Shown here piece after piece: positions 9,127-18,865 of a stretch of 64,000 bases of DNA. Each line of letters opens with the position of its first letter. Position 1 is the first letter of the stretch. The DNA comes from Collinsella sp. WCA1-178-WT-3 (M1) (GTDB taxonomy: Bacteria; Actinomycetota; Coriobacteriia; Coriobacteriales; Coriobacteriaceae): assembly GCF_009696325.1 (NCBI RefSeq), contig NZ_VUME01000009.1, forward strand, positions 16,303 through 80,302, written 5' to 3'. A program made the position numbers and the translations under genes. A model generated the notes under the pieces. It ran no database searches. It saw nothing but the letters and a program-made list of their open reading frames with translations, and had not been told where the DNA came from.

Positions 9127-12100
9127 ATGGTCTCTCGTATTTACGTGGAGAAGAAACCCGGGTTCGACGTCGAGGCTCAGCAGCTCAAGGGCGAGCTGAC
9201 CGAAATTCTCGGCATCAAGGGCATCGAGGCCCTGAGGATCATCAACCGCTACGACGTCGAGGGCATCGATGAGGAGCTTTTCCGCTCCTGCGTGCCGACC
9301 GTCTTTAGCGAGCCCCAGGTCGATGTGACCTACGACGAACTCCCCGCAAGCGATGGCGCCGTCTTTGCCGTCGAATTCCTGCCTGGCCAGTTTGACCAGC
9401 GCGCCGACTCCGCCAGCGAGTGCGTGCAGCTCATCAGCCAGGGCGAGCGCCCCGCCGTGCGCTCCGCCAAGGTCTATATGATCTCGGGCGCTCTGGACGA
9501 AGCCGCCATCGAGGCCATCAAGCACTACGTGGTGAATCCCGTCGAGGCCCGCATCGCCTCGCTCGACCTACCCGAGACACTGTACATGGAGACCCCCGAG
9601 CCCCAGCCCGTCGAGGTGCTCGACGGCTTCCGCGAACTCGACGAGGCCAGCCTTGCCGCCTTTATCTCCGAGCGCGGCCTTGCCATGGACGAGGCGGACA
9701 TCGCCTTCTGCCAGCAGTACTTCCGCGATGAGGACCGCGACCCCACCATCACCGAGATCCGCGTGATCGACACCTATTGGTCCGACCACTGCCGCCACAC
9801 CACCTTCGGTACCGTCCTGGACGACGTGACAATCGATGACGCCGTGGTACAGCAGGCCTTCGACCGCTATATGGAGATGCGCCACGAGCTCGGTCGCGAC
9901 GCCAAGCCCGTCTGCCTCATGGACATGGGCACCATCGGTGCCAAGTACCTTAAGAAGACCGGCGTCATGACCGATGTCGACGAGTCCGAGGAGATCAACG
10001 CCTGCACCGTCAAGGTGAAGGTCGATGTCGACGGCGAGGACCAGGACTGGCTGTTCCTGTTTAAGAACGAGACCCACAACCACCCGACCGAGATCGAGCC
10101 CTTCGGCGGTGCCGCCACCTGCGTGGGCGGCGCCATCCGCGACCCGCTCTCTGGCCGCAGCTATGTGTACCAGGCCATGCGCGTCACCGGCGCCGGCGAC
10201 CCCACCGTCCCGGTCTCCGAGACGCTCGAGGGCAAGCTGCCGCAGCGCAAGCTCGTGACCACCGCTGCCGCCGGCTACTCCAGCTACGGCAACCAGATCG
10301 GCCTTGCCACCGGTCAGGTCAACGAACTCTATCACCCCGGCTATGTGGCCAAGCGCATGGAGGTCGGCGCCGTCGTGGGCGCCACCCCGGCAAACCACGT
10401 GCGTCGCGAGTGCCCCGCCCCCACCGACAAGATCATCCTGCTGGGCGGCCGCACCGGCCGTGACGGCATCGGCGGTGCCACCGGCTCCTCCAAGACTCAG
10501 AATACCGATTCCATCGAGACCTCGGGCGCCGAGGTCCAGAAGGGCAACGCCCCGGTCGAGCGCAAGCTGCAGCGTCTGTTCCGCCGCGGCGACGCCTGCC
10601 GCCTGATCAAGCGCTGCAACGACTTTGGCGCCGGCGGCGTCTCGGTCGCCGTGGGCGAGCTTGCCGACGGCCTGTATGTCGACCTGGACACCGTGACCAA
10701 GAAGTACGATGGCCTGGACGGAACCGAGCTCGCTATCTCCGAGTCCCAGGAGCGCATGGCCTGCGCCGTCGCCGACGGTGACGTCGAGGAGTTCATGGGT
10801 TATGCCGCCGAGGAGAACCTGGAGGCGACCGTCATCGCCGAGGTCACCGCCGAGCCGCGCATGCGTATGGCCTGGAACGGCGTCGCCATCGTCGATCTGT
10901 CCCGCGAGTTCCTCAACTCCAACGGCGCACCCAAGCACCAGGTCGCCCGCGTGTGTGCCCGTAGCGTGTGGCAACCCAGCTGGGCCGGCACCACGCTTGC
11001 CGAGCGCATGACCTCGCTTGTCACCGATCTCAACGTCGCCTCCAACAAGGGCCTTTCCGAGCGCTTCGACTCCACCATCGGTGCCGCTACCGTGCTCATG
11101 CCCTTTGGCGGCAAGACGCAGCTCACCCCGAGCTCTGCCATGGTCGCCAAGTTCCCCGTGGACGGCGAGACCACCACGGCGAGCGCTATGGCATGGGGCT
11201 TCAACCCCTACCTGATGGAGGCCGACCAGTTTGCAGGCGCCTACCTGTCCGTGGTCGAGTCCATCGCCAAGCTCGTTGCCGCCGGCTTTGAGCACAAGCG
11301 CGCCTACCTCTCCTTCCAGGAGTACTTTGAGCGCCTGCGCACCGAGCCCGAACGTTGGGGCAAGCCCATGGCAGCCGTCCTGGGCGCCCTTATGGCCCAG
11401 GTCGACCTGGGTGCCGGCGCCATCGGCGGCAAGGATTCCATGAGCGGCTCGTTTGAGGACGAGGCCGGCGAGCTCAACGTTCCGCCGACCCTGATCAGCT
11501 TCGCTGTCGCCGTGGGCCGTGCCGCCCGCGCCGTCTCCCCCGAGTTTAAGGGCCTCACGCACCGCGTCGTTCGCATTGCCCCCGCCACCTATGGCGAGGA
11601 CTACCGCCCCGATGCCCAGCAGCTGCTCGCCGCGTTTGACGCCGTCGAGGCGCTCACCGCTACCGGCGACGCCCTGGCCGTCTCCACGCCCGGCTACGGC
11701 TGCGGCGCCGAGAGCCTCTTTAAGATGTGCGTCGGCAACCAGATCGGTATCGAGCTTGCCGAAGATGTGGACGTGGAGAGCCTCTTCACCCCGCTCTACG
11801 GCAGCTTTATCGTCGAGCTCGCCGAGGACGCCGAGCTGCCCGAGGTTGCCGACGGCGTTGTCGTCGAGCCCCTGGGTACCACCGTCGAGGGCTATGTCAT
11901 CGACACCGGCTCCGAAGTCATCGAGCTCGCCGAGCTCCAGGAGGCCTGGGAGAGCGGTATCGAAGGCGTCTTCGCCTACCGCAGCGCCAGCGAGACCCCC
12001 GAGGTCGAGGCCATCGACTTCCGCGCCAAGGATATCCACGTGTACGGCGGCGCCAAGATCGCCCGCCCGCGCGTGATCATCCCTGTGTTCCCCGGCAACA

Positions 12101-12873
12101 ACTGCGAGTACGATAGCGCCCGCGCCTTCCGCGCCGCCGGCGCCGAGGCCGACACCTTCGTGATCAACAACCTCACGCCCGAGGCCGTCGCCGAGAGCAC
12201 CCACGAGCTCGCCCGCCGCATCCGTGCAAGCCAGATCGTCATGATTCCCGGCGGCTTCTCGGGCGGCGACGAGCCCGACGGCTCCGCCAAGTTCATCACG
12301 GCGTTCTTCCGCGCTCCCGAGGTCACCGAGGCAGTCCGCGACCTGCTCAAGGCCCGCGACGGCCTGATGCTGGGCATCTGCAACGGCTTCCAGGCCCTGA
12401 TCAAGCTCGGCCTGGTGCCCTACGGCGACATCGTCGACGCCACGCCCGATGCGCCCACGCTGACGTTCAACACCATCGGTCGCCATCAGAGCCGTCTGGT
12501 GCGCACCCGCATCTCGTCCAACCTGTCCCCGTGGCTGTCGCAGTGCAGTCTGGACGACCCCTACACCGTCGCCATCAGCCACGGCGAGGGCCGCTTTGTC
12601 GCCAACGATGAAGTGCTCGCCCAGCTGATCGCCAACGGCCAGGTCGCCACGCAGTACGTGGGCGAGGATGGCAAGCCCAGCATGGATCTCTCCGTCAACC
12701 CCAACGGCTCCGCGCTCGCCATCGAGGGCATCACGAGCCCCGACGGCCGCGTCCTGGGCAAGATGGGCCATGCCGAGCGTCGCGGCGACAACCTGTACCG
12801 CAACGTGCCCGAGCATGTCCCCGGCGATAAGTTCATGCCGATCTTTGAGAGCGGCGTAGCCTACTTCGCTTAA
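9127..12873 (+). CDS. purL: Phosphoribosylformylglycinamidine synthase, single-polypeptide type
   Basis: A 1248-residue FGAM synthase catalysing the fourth step of purine synthesis: FGAR + glutamine + ATP to FGAM. The FGAM-synthase part includes DTYWSDHCRHTTF and FKNETHNHPTEIEPFGGAAT. From about residue 980 a class I glutaminase domain follows (FPGNNCEYDSARAF; catalytic Cys about 1085 in GICNGFQ; ISHGEGRF). This one-chain organisation contrasts with the split PurS/PurL/PurQ of many Gram-positives. The ATG at 9127 begins MVSRIYVEKKPGFD after AGGAAGGCAGGAACC; the frame from 9001 lacks a ribosome site. The frames on the opposite strand are shadows. Confidence 0.97.
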   Translation: MVSRIYVEKKPGFDVEAQQLKGELTEILGIKGIEALRIINRYDVEGIDEELFRSCVPTVFSEPQVDVTYDELPASDGAVFAVEFLPGQFDQRADSASECVQLISQGERPAVRSAKVYMISGALDEAAIEAIKHYVVNPVEARIASLDLPETLYMETPEPQPVEVLDGFRELDEASLAAFISERGLAMDEADIAFCQQYFRDEDRDPTITEIRVIDTYWSDHCRHTTFGTVLDDVTIDDAVVQQAFDRYMEMRHELGRDAKPVCLMDMGTIGAKYLKKTGVMTDVDESEEINACTVKVKVDVDGEDQDWLFLFKNETHNHPTEIEPFGGAATCVGGAIRDPLSGRSYVYQAMRVTGAGDPTVPVSETLEGKLPQRKLVTTAAAGYSSYGNQIGLATGQVNELYHPGYVAKRMEVGAVVGATPANHVRRECPAPTDKIILLGGRTGRDGIGGATGSSKTQNTDSIETSGAEVQKGNAPVERKLQRLFRRGDACRLIKRCNDFGAGGVSVAVGELADGLYVDLDTVTKKYDGLDGTELAISESQERMACAVADGDVEEFMGYAAEENLEATVIAEVTAEPRMRMAWNGVAIVDLSREFLNSNGAPKHQVARVCARSVWQPSWAGTTLAERMTSLVTDLNVASNKGLSERFDSTIGAATVLMPFGGKTQLTPSSAMVAKFPVDGETTTASAMAWGFNPYLMEADQFAGAYLSVVESIAKLVAAGFEHKRAYLSFQEYFERLRTEPERWGKPMAAVLGALMAQVDLGAGAIGGKDSMSGSFEDEAGELNVPPTLISFAVAVGRAARAVSPEFKGLTHRVVRIAPATYGEDYRPDAQQLLAAFDAVEALTATGDALAVSTPGYGCGAESLFKMCVGNQIGIELAEDVDVESLFTPLYGSFIVELAEDAELPEVADGVVVEPLGTTVEGYVIDTGSEVIELAELQEAWESGIEGVFAYRSASETPEVEAIDFRAKDIHVYGGAKIARPRVIIPVFPGNNCEYDSARAFRAAGAEADTFVINNLTPEAVAESTHELARRIRASQIVMIPGGFSGGDEPDGSAKFITAFFRAPEVTEAVRDLLKARDGLMLGICNGFQALIKLGLVPYGDIVDATPDAPTLTFNTIGRHQSRLVRTRISSNLSPWLSQCSLDDPYTVAISHGEGRFVANDEVLAQLIANGQVATQYVGEDGKPSMDLSVNPNGSALAIEGITSPDGRVLGKMGHAERRGDNLYRNVPEHVPGDKFMPIFESGVAYFA

Positions 12874-12911
12874 ATACGTTCCCATCGGGTACAATCCCCT
12901 CGGGTAACAAC

Positions 12912-12946
12912 ACCCGCCACCGGCACACCCGGTGGCGGGTTCTTTT
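12912..12946 (+). terminator. Rho-independent terminator after purL
   Basis: ACCCGCCACCGG and CCGGTGGCGGGT form a perfect 12-bp stem with loop CACAC, followed by TCTTTTTT. It lies just before the next gene's ribosome site. Confidence 0.92.
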
Positions 12947-12973
12947 TTACTTCGCGCATACAGGAAGGACATC

Positions 12974-13909
12974 ATGGAAAGCCGCAAGCCGTATCTCGCC
13001 ACCCTGCCCGGACTCATCCTGGGCTGCCTCGTCTGCTGCGCACTCTGGGGGTCGGCTTTCCCCTGCATCAAGATCGGCTATGAGCTCTTTGGCATCCCCG
13101 CGCACGATAGCGCCTCGCAGCTGCTCTTTGCGGGCTTGCGCTTCACGCTTGCCGGCGCCCTGGTTATCGTTGGGATGAGCGCGGCCCAGCGCTGCCCACT
13201 CGTTCCACAGGCTCGCGACATTAAGCCCATCTGCATCCTGTCGCTCTTCCAGACTATCGGGCAGTACTTCTTTTTCTACCTGGGACTCTCGCGCGCCAGC
13301 GCCATGTCGAGTTCCATCATCGAGGCCAGCGCCAACTTCCTCGCCATCCTCTTTGCCGCTCTGGCGTTTCGCACCGAAAAGCTCGATGCGACCAAGGTGC
13401 TCGGCTGCGTACTGGGATTTGCCGGCGTCGCATTCGTCAACCTTTCGGGTGCGGACGGCACCTTTGGCTTTACACTCGACGGCGAGGGATTTATCTTGGC
13501 TTCCACTATTGCGGGCGCCCTGTCGACCTGCCTCATTGGCATCTTCTCGCGCGAGCATGACGGCGTCTTGCTCGCCGGCTGGCAGTTTTTAGTCGGCGGT
13601 TTGATCCTTACCGCCATCGGGTTTTTGATGGGCGGCGCGCTATTCCCCACCGAAATCGCCCCCGCCATCGCGCTCATCATTTATATGGCGCTCATTTCCG
13701 CCGTCGCGTACTCGCTGTGGTCCCGCCTACTCGCCGTCAACCCCGTTAGCCGCGTTTCGGTCTTTGGCTTTATGAACCCGGTCTTTGGCGTACTGTTGAG
13801 CGCGTTGTTGCTCGGAGAGGGCGCTGGCACGAGCCCCGTTACCGTAATTGTGGCCCTGCTCTTGGTCTGCAGTGGCATCATCATTGTCAACAGGCCCAAA
13901 AAGGCCTAA
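12974..13909 (+). CDS. DMT-superfamily (EamA) transporter
   Basis: A 311-residue membrane protein with about ten hydrophobic segments arranged as two EamA repeats. The first begins near GCLVCCALWGSAFPCIKIGY and the second ends LLLGEGAGTSPVTVIVALLL. Members export amino acids or other metabolites; the substrate here is unknown. The ATG at 12974 (MESRKPYLATLPG) has AGGAAGG at 5-nt spacing. It is separated from purL by a terminator. Confidence 0.9.
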   Translation: MESRKPYLATLPGLILGCLVCCALWGSAFPCIKIGYELFGIPAHDSASQLLFAGLRFTLAGALVIVGMSAAQRCPLVPQARDIKPICILSLFQTIGQYFFFYLGLSRASAMSSSIIEASANFLAILFAALAFRTEKLDATKVLGCVLGFAGVAFVNLSGADGTFGFTLDGEGFILASTIAGALSTCLIGIFSREHDGVLLAGWQFLVGGLILTAIGFLMGGALFPTEIAPAIALIIYMALISAVAYSLWSRLLAVNPVSRVSVFGFMNPVFGVLLSALLLGEGAGTSPVTVIVALLLVCSGIIIVNRPKKA

Positions 13910-13975
13910 CGAATTGCTCTAATTTAGCAGAGGGGATTCACATACTTTAGTTTAATGGAGTACATCGGAGAGCCA

Positions 13976-14013
13976 AGGGCCGCCATGCACGCAAGCGTGT
14001 GCCCCTTTTTCTA
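13976..14013 (+). terminator. Possible terminator after the EamA transporter
   Basis: GCACGC-AA-GCGTGTGC forms the core hairpin, with outer GGGC/GCCC pairing and then CTTTTTC. The asymmetric bulge makes it weaker than the other terminators. Confidence 0.45.
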
Positions 14014-15162
14014 GCGTATCTGGGCGCCGGCTTTCTTCTTCTCGCGCTTTACGCGGTAGAGCTCCGCGTCGGCAGCACGGAGCAAGTCTTGCCAGGTATC
14101 GACGCCATCACCAACCCGTGCGTAGCCGATGGACATCCGCAACAGATACGGAACCTCGGCGCGCGCGAGCTCGTCGTTGATTGCCGCGCACAGATGCAAG
14201 ATATCCTGCTCCGCTATCGCCTTTTGAAGCACCACGAACTCATCGCCGCCATAACGCGCGATAAAGCTACCAGACGCCGAGCAGACTTCTTTGAGCGCAG
14301 CGGATATGACCTGAAGAGCATGGTCGCCCTCCACATGTCCATAGCGGTCGTTAATCTGCTTAAAGCCGTCGGCGTCCATCACAAGCAGATACACGTCTTT
14401 GGCCTGATCCACATTTGAGAAGAGCGACAGTATATAGGTCTCAAAACGGTTGCGATTGTTGAGGCCAGTCAACGGGTCGGTCGAGATGAGCTGCTCCTGG
14501 AAGACAATGTAGAGCAGCAATATGCTAATCATTATGCCGACACAAAGGCCGGGCAACGAGTATACAACCTGAAAGGTACCGCCCACCAGGGCCGGAATGG
14601 CGAAAAATGCCAAGGTTCGATAGATGGTCTTCGTCTGCAGGCTCTCGACCCTGCGAGACTGCACAAACGCATGTAGGGACGTATGTATAACGTAACAGTA
14701 GCTGACAATGGGCTGGATCATATAAGCAGAGCCGCGACTATACACGCCCTGCGAATCGATATAGAACAGGGCGTGCGTCCAGTAACTGGTAAACGCCAGC
14801 ACGACCACCAGAACCGTAGGCGACGCTACAAGCACCACCCTATAGCGCGAGGCCAAAAGGCGAGAACCCTGCACCGTCTCGGAATAGATAAACCAAGTGA
14901 GACACACGATGGCAAAGAGCGAAAACGAAACCGCGTTGGAAATCCAGTTGACAGCAATGCCCAACGTGCCGTCCACACCATCCAATAGCACCCAGATCAT
15001 ATCGAATAATATGTACGCGGCAGAGGTGTAGCCAAGCATGCTAAACAATAGCTGCTGGGTGCTCGAGAACAAGGAGCGACGACTCCGCACGGCAAGCCCG
15101 ATAAGAACAATCATGCTTAGCAGGAATATCTCAATCTTGAGCGCCTTAACCACCAGGCCCAT
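14011..15162 (-). CDS. Membrane-bound GGDEF diguanylate cyclase
   Basis: A 383-residue protein. Residues 1-220 hold about seven or eight membrane segments, a 7TM-like sensor with no recognised ligand domain. The GGDEF domain follows, with DPLTGLNNRNRFE, MDADGFKQINDRYGH and the intact active site RYGGDEF, so it should make cyclic di-GMP from two GTP. No RxxD inhibitory site is visible five residues before GGDEF. The SD GGGGAG directly abuts the ATG at 15162; a GTG at 15153 has better 9-nt spacing and may be the true start. Confidence 0.88.
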   Translation of the reverse strand: MGLVVKALKIEIFLLSMIVLIGLAVRSRRSLFSSTQQLLFSMLGYTSAAYILFDMIWVLLDGVDGTLGIAVNWISNAVSFSLFAIVCLTWFIYSETVQGSRLLASRYRVVLVASPTVLVVVLAFTSYWTHALFYIDSQGVYSRGSAYMIQPIVSYCYVIHTSLHAFVQSRRVESLQTKTIYRTLAFFAIPALVGGTFQVVYSLPGLCVGIMISILLLYIVFQEQLISTDPLTGLNNRNRFETYILSLFSNVDQAKDVYLLVMDADGFKQINDRYGHVEGDHALQVISAALKEVCSASGSFIARYGGDEFVVLQKAIAEQDILHLCAAINDELARAEVPYLLRMSIGYARVGDGVDTWQDLLRAADAELYRVKREKKKAGAQIR

Positions 15163-15250
15163 CTCCCCATCATCAAACCGACAGCGCTTCTCCGAGCCGC
15201 ACGTATCACCATAACTCCCCCAATCCAGAGGGGAATGAGGGAATAATACC

Positions 15251-15268
15251 AGAGCGCCCGGGCGCTCT
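15251..15268 (-). terminator. Perfect palindrome downstream of the KDG permease
   Basis: AGAGCGCCCGGGCGCTCT lies about 45 bp after the permease stop on the minus strand, followed by a weak T-containing tract. It may be a terminator or a simple protein-binding palindrome. Confidence 0.35.
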
Positions 15269-15312
15269 CACGGCGCGAGTTGCACGCCAGCATCATTGAT
15301 GGGCGCCGATGG

Positions 15313-16335
15313 CTACTCGCCATCGATGTCGGCCGCGACGGCTTCCTCGATGGCCTCGACACCGGCGGGCGACAGGTCTTCCTTGCCCTGGCAGAACTTC
15401 TTATCGACCCAACCGGTCAGAATCGGAGCCATGATTGCCGTAATGATGACGGCGGTGGCGATCTGAGCGTATGCGGTGGGCGCAAGATCGGCATAGCGCG
15501 GCGCGACCTCGGCAAGAGCAACCGGCGTGGTCATAGCCGTGCCGGCGATGGTGGAACAAGCCACGGCGGCTTTGCCGCTACCGCCGCACAGGCGCTCGAA
15601 CGCAAAGGTGATGGGACCGACGACAAACAACGTGACAAGGCCCAGCAAGATGCCGGAAATGCCGCCGGTGATAAAGCTCGACAGGCTCATAGACGCACCG
15701 AGCTGAAATCCGATGACGGCGATCGCAGGATTGGTGCCGGGAACCAGCAGGTTCTTGATGAACGGGAAGAGGTTGCCCAAAACCATGCCAATCACGAGCG
15801 GCAGGATGGAACCGATGATGGTACCAACGGGAATGTTGGCAAGACCAGAGACACCAAGAATGATCATGGTAACCGCAGGGCCCGCCGTGAAGAACAGGAT
15901 GCCCACGGCGCCCTGCTCGGACTCGTCGCCAAACTCGCCCATGATGCCCGTGTAGAGCGCCATGTTGCAAAACGTAATGCCGCCGATGATGGAAACCGAG
16001 CTCAGGCCCAAAAAGTTGTCATTAAAGAAATACGCAACGCTCAAGCCCAGCACGGCTGCCACCACAAGCTTAGGAATCAGTACGACGATGCCGGTCTTGA
16101 TGGCACCCGGCGTGGACTTAAAGCTGATGCCGGCACCCACGAACAACAGGATCGCGGCGACGATGGTATTGGAACCGCCGCGGCAGGCGGCGGTAAAGAA
16201 GCCGCCGATCTCGAAGACCTGCGGGCAGAAGGTATTGAGCAAAAGGCCGACGATCATCGGGTAGATCATGATGTCACCCGGAATGCGCGGTACTTTGAAT
16301 TTCTTTTGCTCGTTGGCGATCGCTTCCTGTGCCAT
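15313..16335 (-). CDS. kdgT: 2-keto-3-deoxygluconate permease family transporter
   Basis: A 340-residue membrane protein of the KDGT family with about ten hydrophobic segments. Recognisable stretches are KVPRIPGDIMIYPMIVGLLL near the N-terminus, GGITFCNMALYTGIMGEFGD, and CSTIAGTAMTTPVALAEVAP. Family members take up 2-keto-3-deoxygluconate, a pectin and uronate breakdown product, by proton symport. No KDG kinase or aldolase gene is adjacent, so the substrate could differ. The ATG at 16335 (MAQEAIANEQKKF) has GGGGG four nt upstream; the frame to 16365 adds ten residues without support. Confidence 0.87.
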   Translation of the reverse strand: MAQEAIANEQKKFKVPRIPGDIMIYPMIVGLLLNTFCPQVFEIGGFFTAACRGGSNTIVAAILLFVGAGISFKSTPGAIKTGIVVLIPKLVVAAVLGLSVAYFFNDNFLGLSSVSIIGGITFCNMALYTGIMGEFGDESEQGAVGILFFTAGPAVTMIILGVSGLANIPVGTIIGSILPLVIGMVLGNLFPFIKNLLVPGTNPAIAVIGFQLGASMSLSSFITGGISGILLGLVTLFVVGPITFAFERLCGGSGKAAVACSTIAGTAMTTPVALAEVAPRYADLAPTAYAQIATAVIITAIMAPILTGWVDKKFCQGKEDLSPAGVEAIEEAVAADIDGE

Positions 16336-16477
16336 GAAACCCCCATTTCCGCCGACGCAGAACAAAAGCCCACGTCATGCTTTGCTACAGTAAAGTTTGA
16401 CCATGGTACCAGAAGAAGCAGACCGGCTCGGTGAGAAATCCGATTCGTGGGGCCCGGACGGTAAACGCACCCCACTC

Positions 16478-16712
16478 CTATACGAGGCTCAAAACGATAT
16501 AGAGCCCGATACCCGAGACGCAGCACCACAACATCGACTTTGTCTTGATTGCCACCGCAGCGACGCCGACAGCCGCTGCGAAAAGAGCAGGCAAATAAAG
16601 AGCGATGTGCAGACGAAACCCGCAATAGCGGTGGGAACATCGACAACGGCGCACCTATCGCAACATTGGTAAGCATCACCGGCCAGACGGTTTTAACGAT
16701 TTTGAGCACCAT
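16478..16712 (-). pseudogene. Decayed small membrane-protein gene (possibly AzlD-like)
   Basis: Three fragments in different frames on the minus strand read like one short membrane protein: MVLKIVKTVWPVMLTNVAIG, then VPTAIAGFVCTSLFICLLF, then VAIKTKSMLWCCVSGIGLY with a short hydrophobic end and a TAG at 16478-16480. Joining them needs at least two frameshifts. Its size and C-terminal pattern recall AzlD-type subunits, but this is weak and no azlC is adjacent. The surrounding 16336-16850 otherwise holds no convincing gene, and long frames across it have no ribosome sites. Confidence 0.3.
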
Positions 16713-16850
16713 AGCGTTCCTCGTCCCGACAAGCTTTCCGAGCCGCATTCGACGACATGGCAGAATCATCGCCCGGCGGCAACCGAGTTCACCTACAATT
16801 GCCACCGGATCGAAAGACACAGAAAGACACAGCTTTTTTAGGAAGTCGTT

Positions 16851-17663
16851 ATGACAGCTATCGATCGAACGGGGGCAATCGCGGCCTTCAGGACCTACAC
16901 CGATGCCTACGATGCCGCCAATCCGCGTATCGCGCTCAAAATCGAGCATACGTACCACGTTGCCGAGGCATGCGATGCCGTGGCACGCAAGCAGGGCTGG
17001 TCACCGCAGGACATTGACCTGGCGTGGCTTTGTGGGCTGTTGCACGATATGGGCCGCTTTGAGCAGCTGCGACGCTGGGACACGTTTAAGGATGCCGAGA
17101 GCATGAGCCATGCGAAGTTGGGCCTCGAGGTCCTCTTTGGCAAAAACCCTGCAGACGCGCCCGCGGCAACAAGTATCCGCGACTTTATCGACAGCCCGGC
17201 AGAAGACGAGCTCATCCGCGCGAGCATCGCCTATCACAGTGACTTTCGCCTGCCGGCACAACTCGACGAGCGTACACGGTGCTTCTGCGATATCGTGCGC
17301 GATGGCGACAAAATCGACATTATGCGCACCATCGCCGACAGCACCGTCGACACCATCCTCAAGGTGGATGAGGACGCATTTCTCGCCAGCCACTTCTCGG
17401 CGCCGACGTTGGCCGCCTTTGACGAGCACCGCTGCGTCGCACGTGATGAACGCGACGAGCCCGCGGACTACCTGGTAGGACTCATCTGCTTTATGTTTGA
17501 GCTCGTCTATCCGGCGAGCCGCGCGCTGGCGCGCGAGCAGGGCGATATCTACCGCCTGCTCGACGCGCCCTTTGGTATTACGCAGCCCTTTACCGACCCC
17601 GCCACACAGGCAACCTGGAGCCGTCTTAGGGAAGAGATGCGCGACTGGCTGGCGCGCGCCTAG
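16851..17663 (+). CDS. HD-domain phosphohydrolase
   Basis: A 270-residue soluble protein. The HD metal-binding pattern is visible: H in KIEHTYHVAEACDAVA, the HD pair in LLHDMGRFEQLRRWDTF, and a later D in DGDKIDIM. Such enzymes hydrolyse nucleotides or phosphate esters; the substrate is not predictable. The start follows AGGAAG at suitable spacing. The stop codon overlaps that of the convergent etfA gene through CTAG (17660-17663), leaving no room for a terminator. Confidence 0.85.
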   Translation: MTAIDRTGAIAAFRTYTDAYDAANPRIALKIEHTYHVAEACDAVARKQGWSPQDIDLAWLCGLLHDMGRFEQLRRWDTFKDAESMSHAKLGLEVLFGKNPADAPAATSIRDFIDSPAEDELIRASIAYHSDFRLPAQLDERTRCFCDIVRDGDKIDIMRTIADSTVDTILKVDEDAFLASHFSAPTLAAFDEHRCVARDERDEPADYLVGLICFMFELVYPASRALAREQGDIYRLLDAPFGITQPFTDPATQATWSRLREEMRDWLARA

Positions 17664-18865
17664 CGCTCAAGCTGGGCTAGCAGCTCCTCGACGACCTCGA
17701 CGGCATCACCGACAACCTTGTACTGGGCAGCACCAAAGATGGGGGCATCCGGGTCCTCGTTGATGGCGATGATGCATTCCGCCCCACCGATGCCGGCAAG
17801 ATGCTGGATGGCGCCCGAAACACCGATACTCACAAGCATCTTGGGCGAAACCGATACGCCCGTCTGGCCAATCTGATGGCGATACTCCAACCAGCCGGCC
17901 TCCACGACAGGTCGCGTGCAGCCAAGCTCGGCTCCCAGAGCCTCGGCGAGCCTTCGCATCAGCGGCAGGTTTTTCTTGGAACCAATGCCGCGACCTACCA
18001 CGACCAGGCGCTCGGCATCGGCGATTGAAGCCTGCTGTCCCCACTCCTCGGCGGGAATCGAGATCTCGACACGAGCCTTAGCATCATCCGCAAGTGCTAT
18101 CTGGGTGATCGTGCCGGAGCGGCCGTAGTCAAAGTCGGGCGCCTTAAAGATGCCGGGGCGCACCGTTGCCATCTGGGGACGATGATTGGGGCAGACGATG
18201 GTGGCCATCAGGTTGCCGCCAAACGCCGGACGCGTCTGTTGCAGCAGCCCCGTCTCCGTATCCATCGAAAGCACGGTGCAGTCAGCCGTAAGGCCCGTCT
18301 GCAAACGCACGGCAACGCCGGGTGCCAGTTCGCGGCCAAAGGCGGTCGCTCCGTACAGAATGGCCTCGGGCTTGCGCTCTGCCACCAAATCGCAGATGAG
18401 GCGAGCGTAGACCTCCACATCGTTCTGGCGCAGACGCTCGTCGCGACAGATCAGGACCTCGTCTGCACCGGCGCAAACCAGATGCTCCAGGTCACCGAGA
18501 GAACCCTCGGGGCCCATGCCGACCAGCGCCACCAGGCGACAGCCGCGTGTATCCGAAAGCTCGCGGCCCTTGCCCATGAGCTCGAAGGCAACGGGAGCCA
18601 CCGTATCGTGCTCGTCGGTCTGCGCGAATACCCAAATGTCTCGATATGCATCGAGGTCAACCGCGCCGGCGGCCTCGTCGCGCTCGATCGAAATGGCATT
18701 GACGGGGCAAGCGTCGACGCACCCGCCGCATAAGATGCAGCCGTCGGTTACGCGGGCGCAACGGTTGGGCCGCTCGCCTTCCACTACGATGCCGCCCGAG
18801 GCACAGGCGCGAACGCAGCGACCACAGCCGATACAGGCTTCGCTATCGATAATCAGTCCGCTCAT
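17660..18865 (-). CDS. etfA: Electron transfer flavoprotein alpha subunit with N-terminal 2x[4Fe-4S] ferredoxin domain (LctC-like)
   Basis: A 401-residue EtfA. Residues about 1-65 form a ferredoxin domain with two Cys clusters, CIGCGRCVRAC and CILCGGCVDACP. The Etf alpha core follows, with the C-terminal FAD-binding pattern GRGIGSKKN, HQIGQTGVSV, GVSGAIQHLAGI and AINEDPDAPIFG. A ferredoxin-fused EtfA is the hallmark of the lactate dehydrogenase/Etf complex known from Acetobacterium woodii (LctBCD), which drives NAD+ reduction by lactate using reduced ferredoxin. The ATG at 18865 directly abuts the etfB stop, so translation is coupled. Confidence 0.92.
   Translation of the reverse strand: MSGLIIDSEACIGCGRCVRACASGGIVVEGERPNRCARVTDGCILCGGCVDACPVNAISIERDEAAGAVDLDAYRDIWVFAQTDEHDTVAPVAFELMGKGRELSDTRGCRLVALVGMGPEGSLGDLEHLVCAGADEVLICRDERLRQNDVEVYARLICDLVAERKPEAILYGATAFGRELAPGVAVRLQTGLTADCTVLSMDTETGLLQQTRPAFGGNLMATIVCPNHRPQMATVRPGIFKAPDFDYGRSGTITQIALADDAKARVEISIPAEEWGQQASIADAERLVVVGRGIGSKKNLPLMRRLAEALGAELGCTRPVVEAGWLEYRHQIGQTGVSVSPKMLVSIGVSGAIQHLAGIGGAECIIAINEDPDAPIFGAAQYKVVGDAVEVVEELLAQLER

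Noticed and set aside
9568..13071. 1167-codon open frame on the minus strand opposite purL
   Set aside because: It is the shadow of a GC-rich coding strand: no ribosome site, no recognisable domain, and purL motifs are intact on the plus strand.
16266..16958. 230-codon minus-strand frame as an intact gene
   Set aside because: It begins inside the HD hydrolase and joins fragments of different character; only part of it overlaps a plausible membrane-protein remnant.
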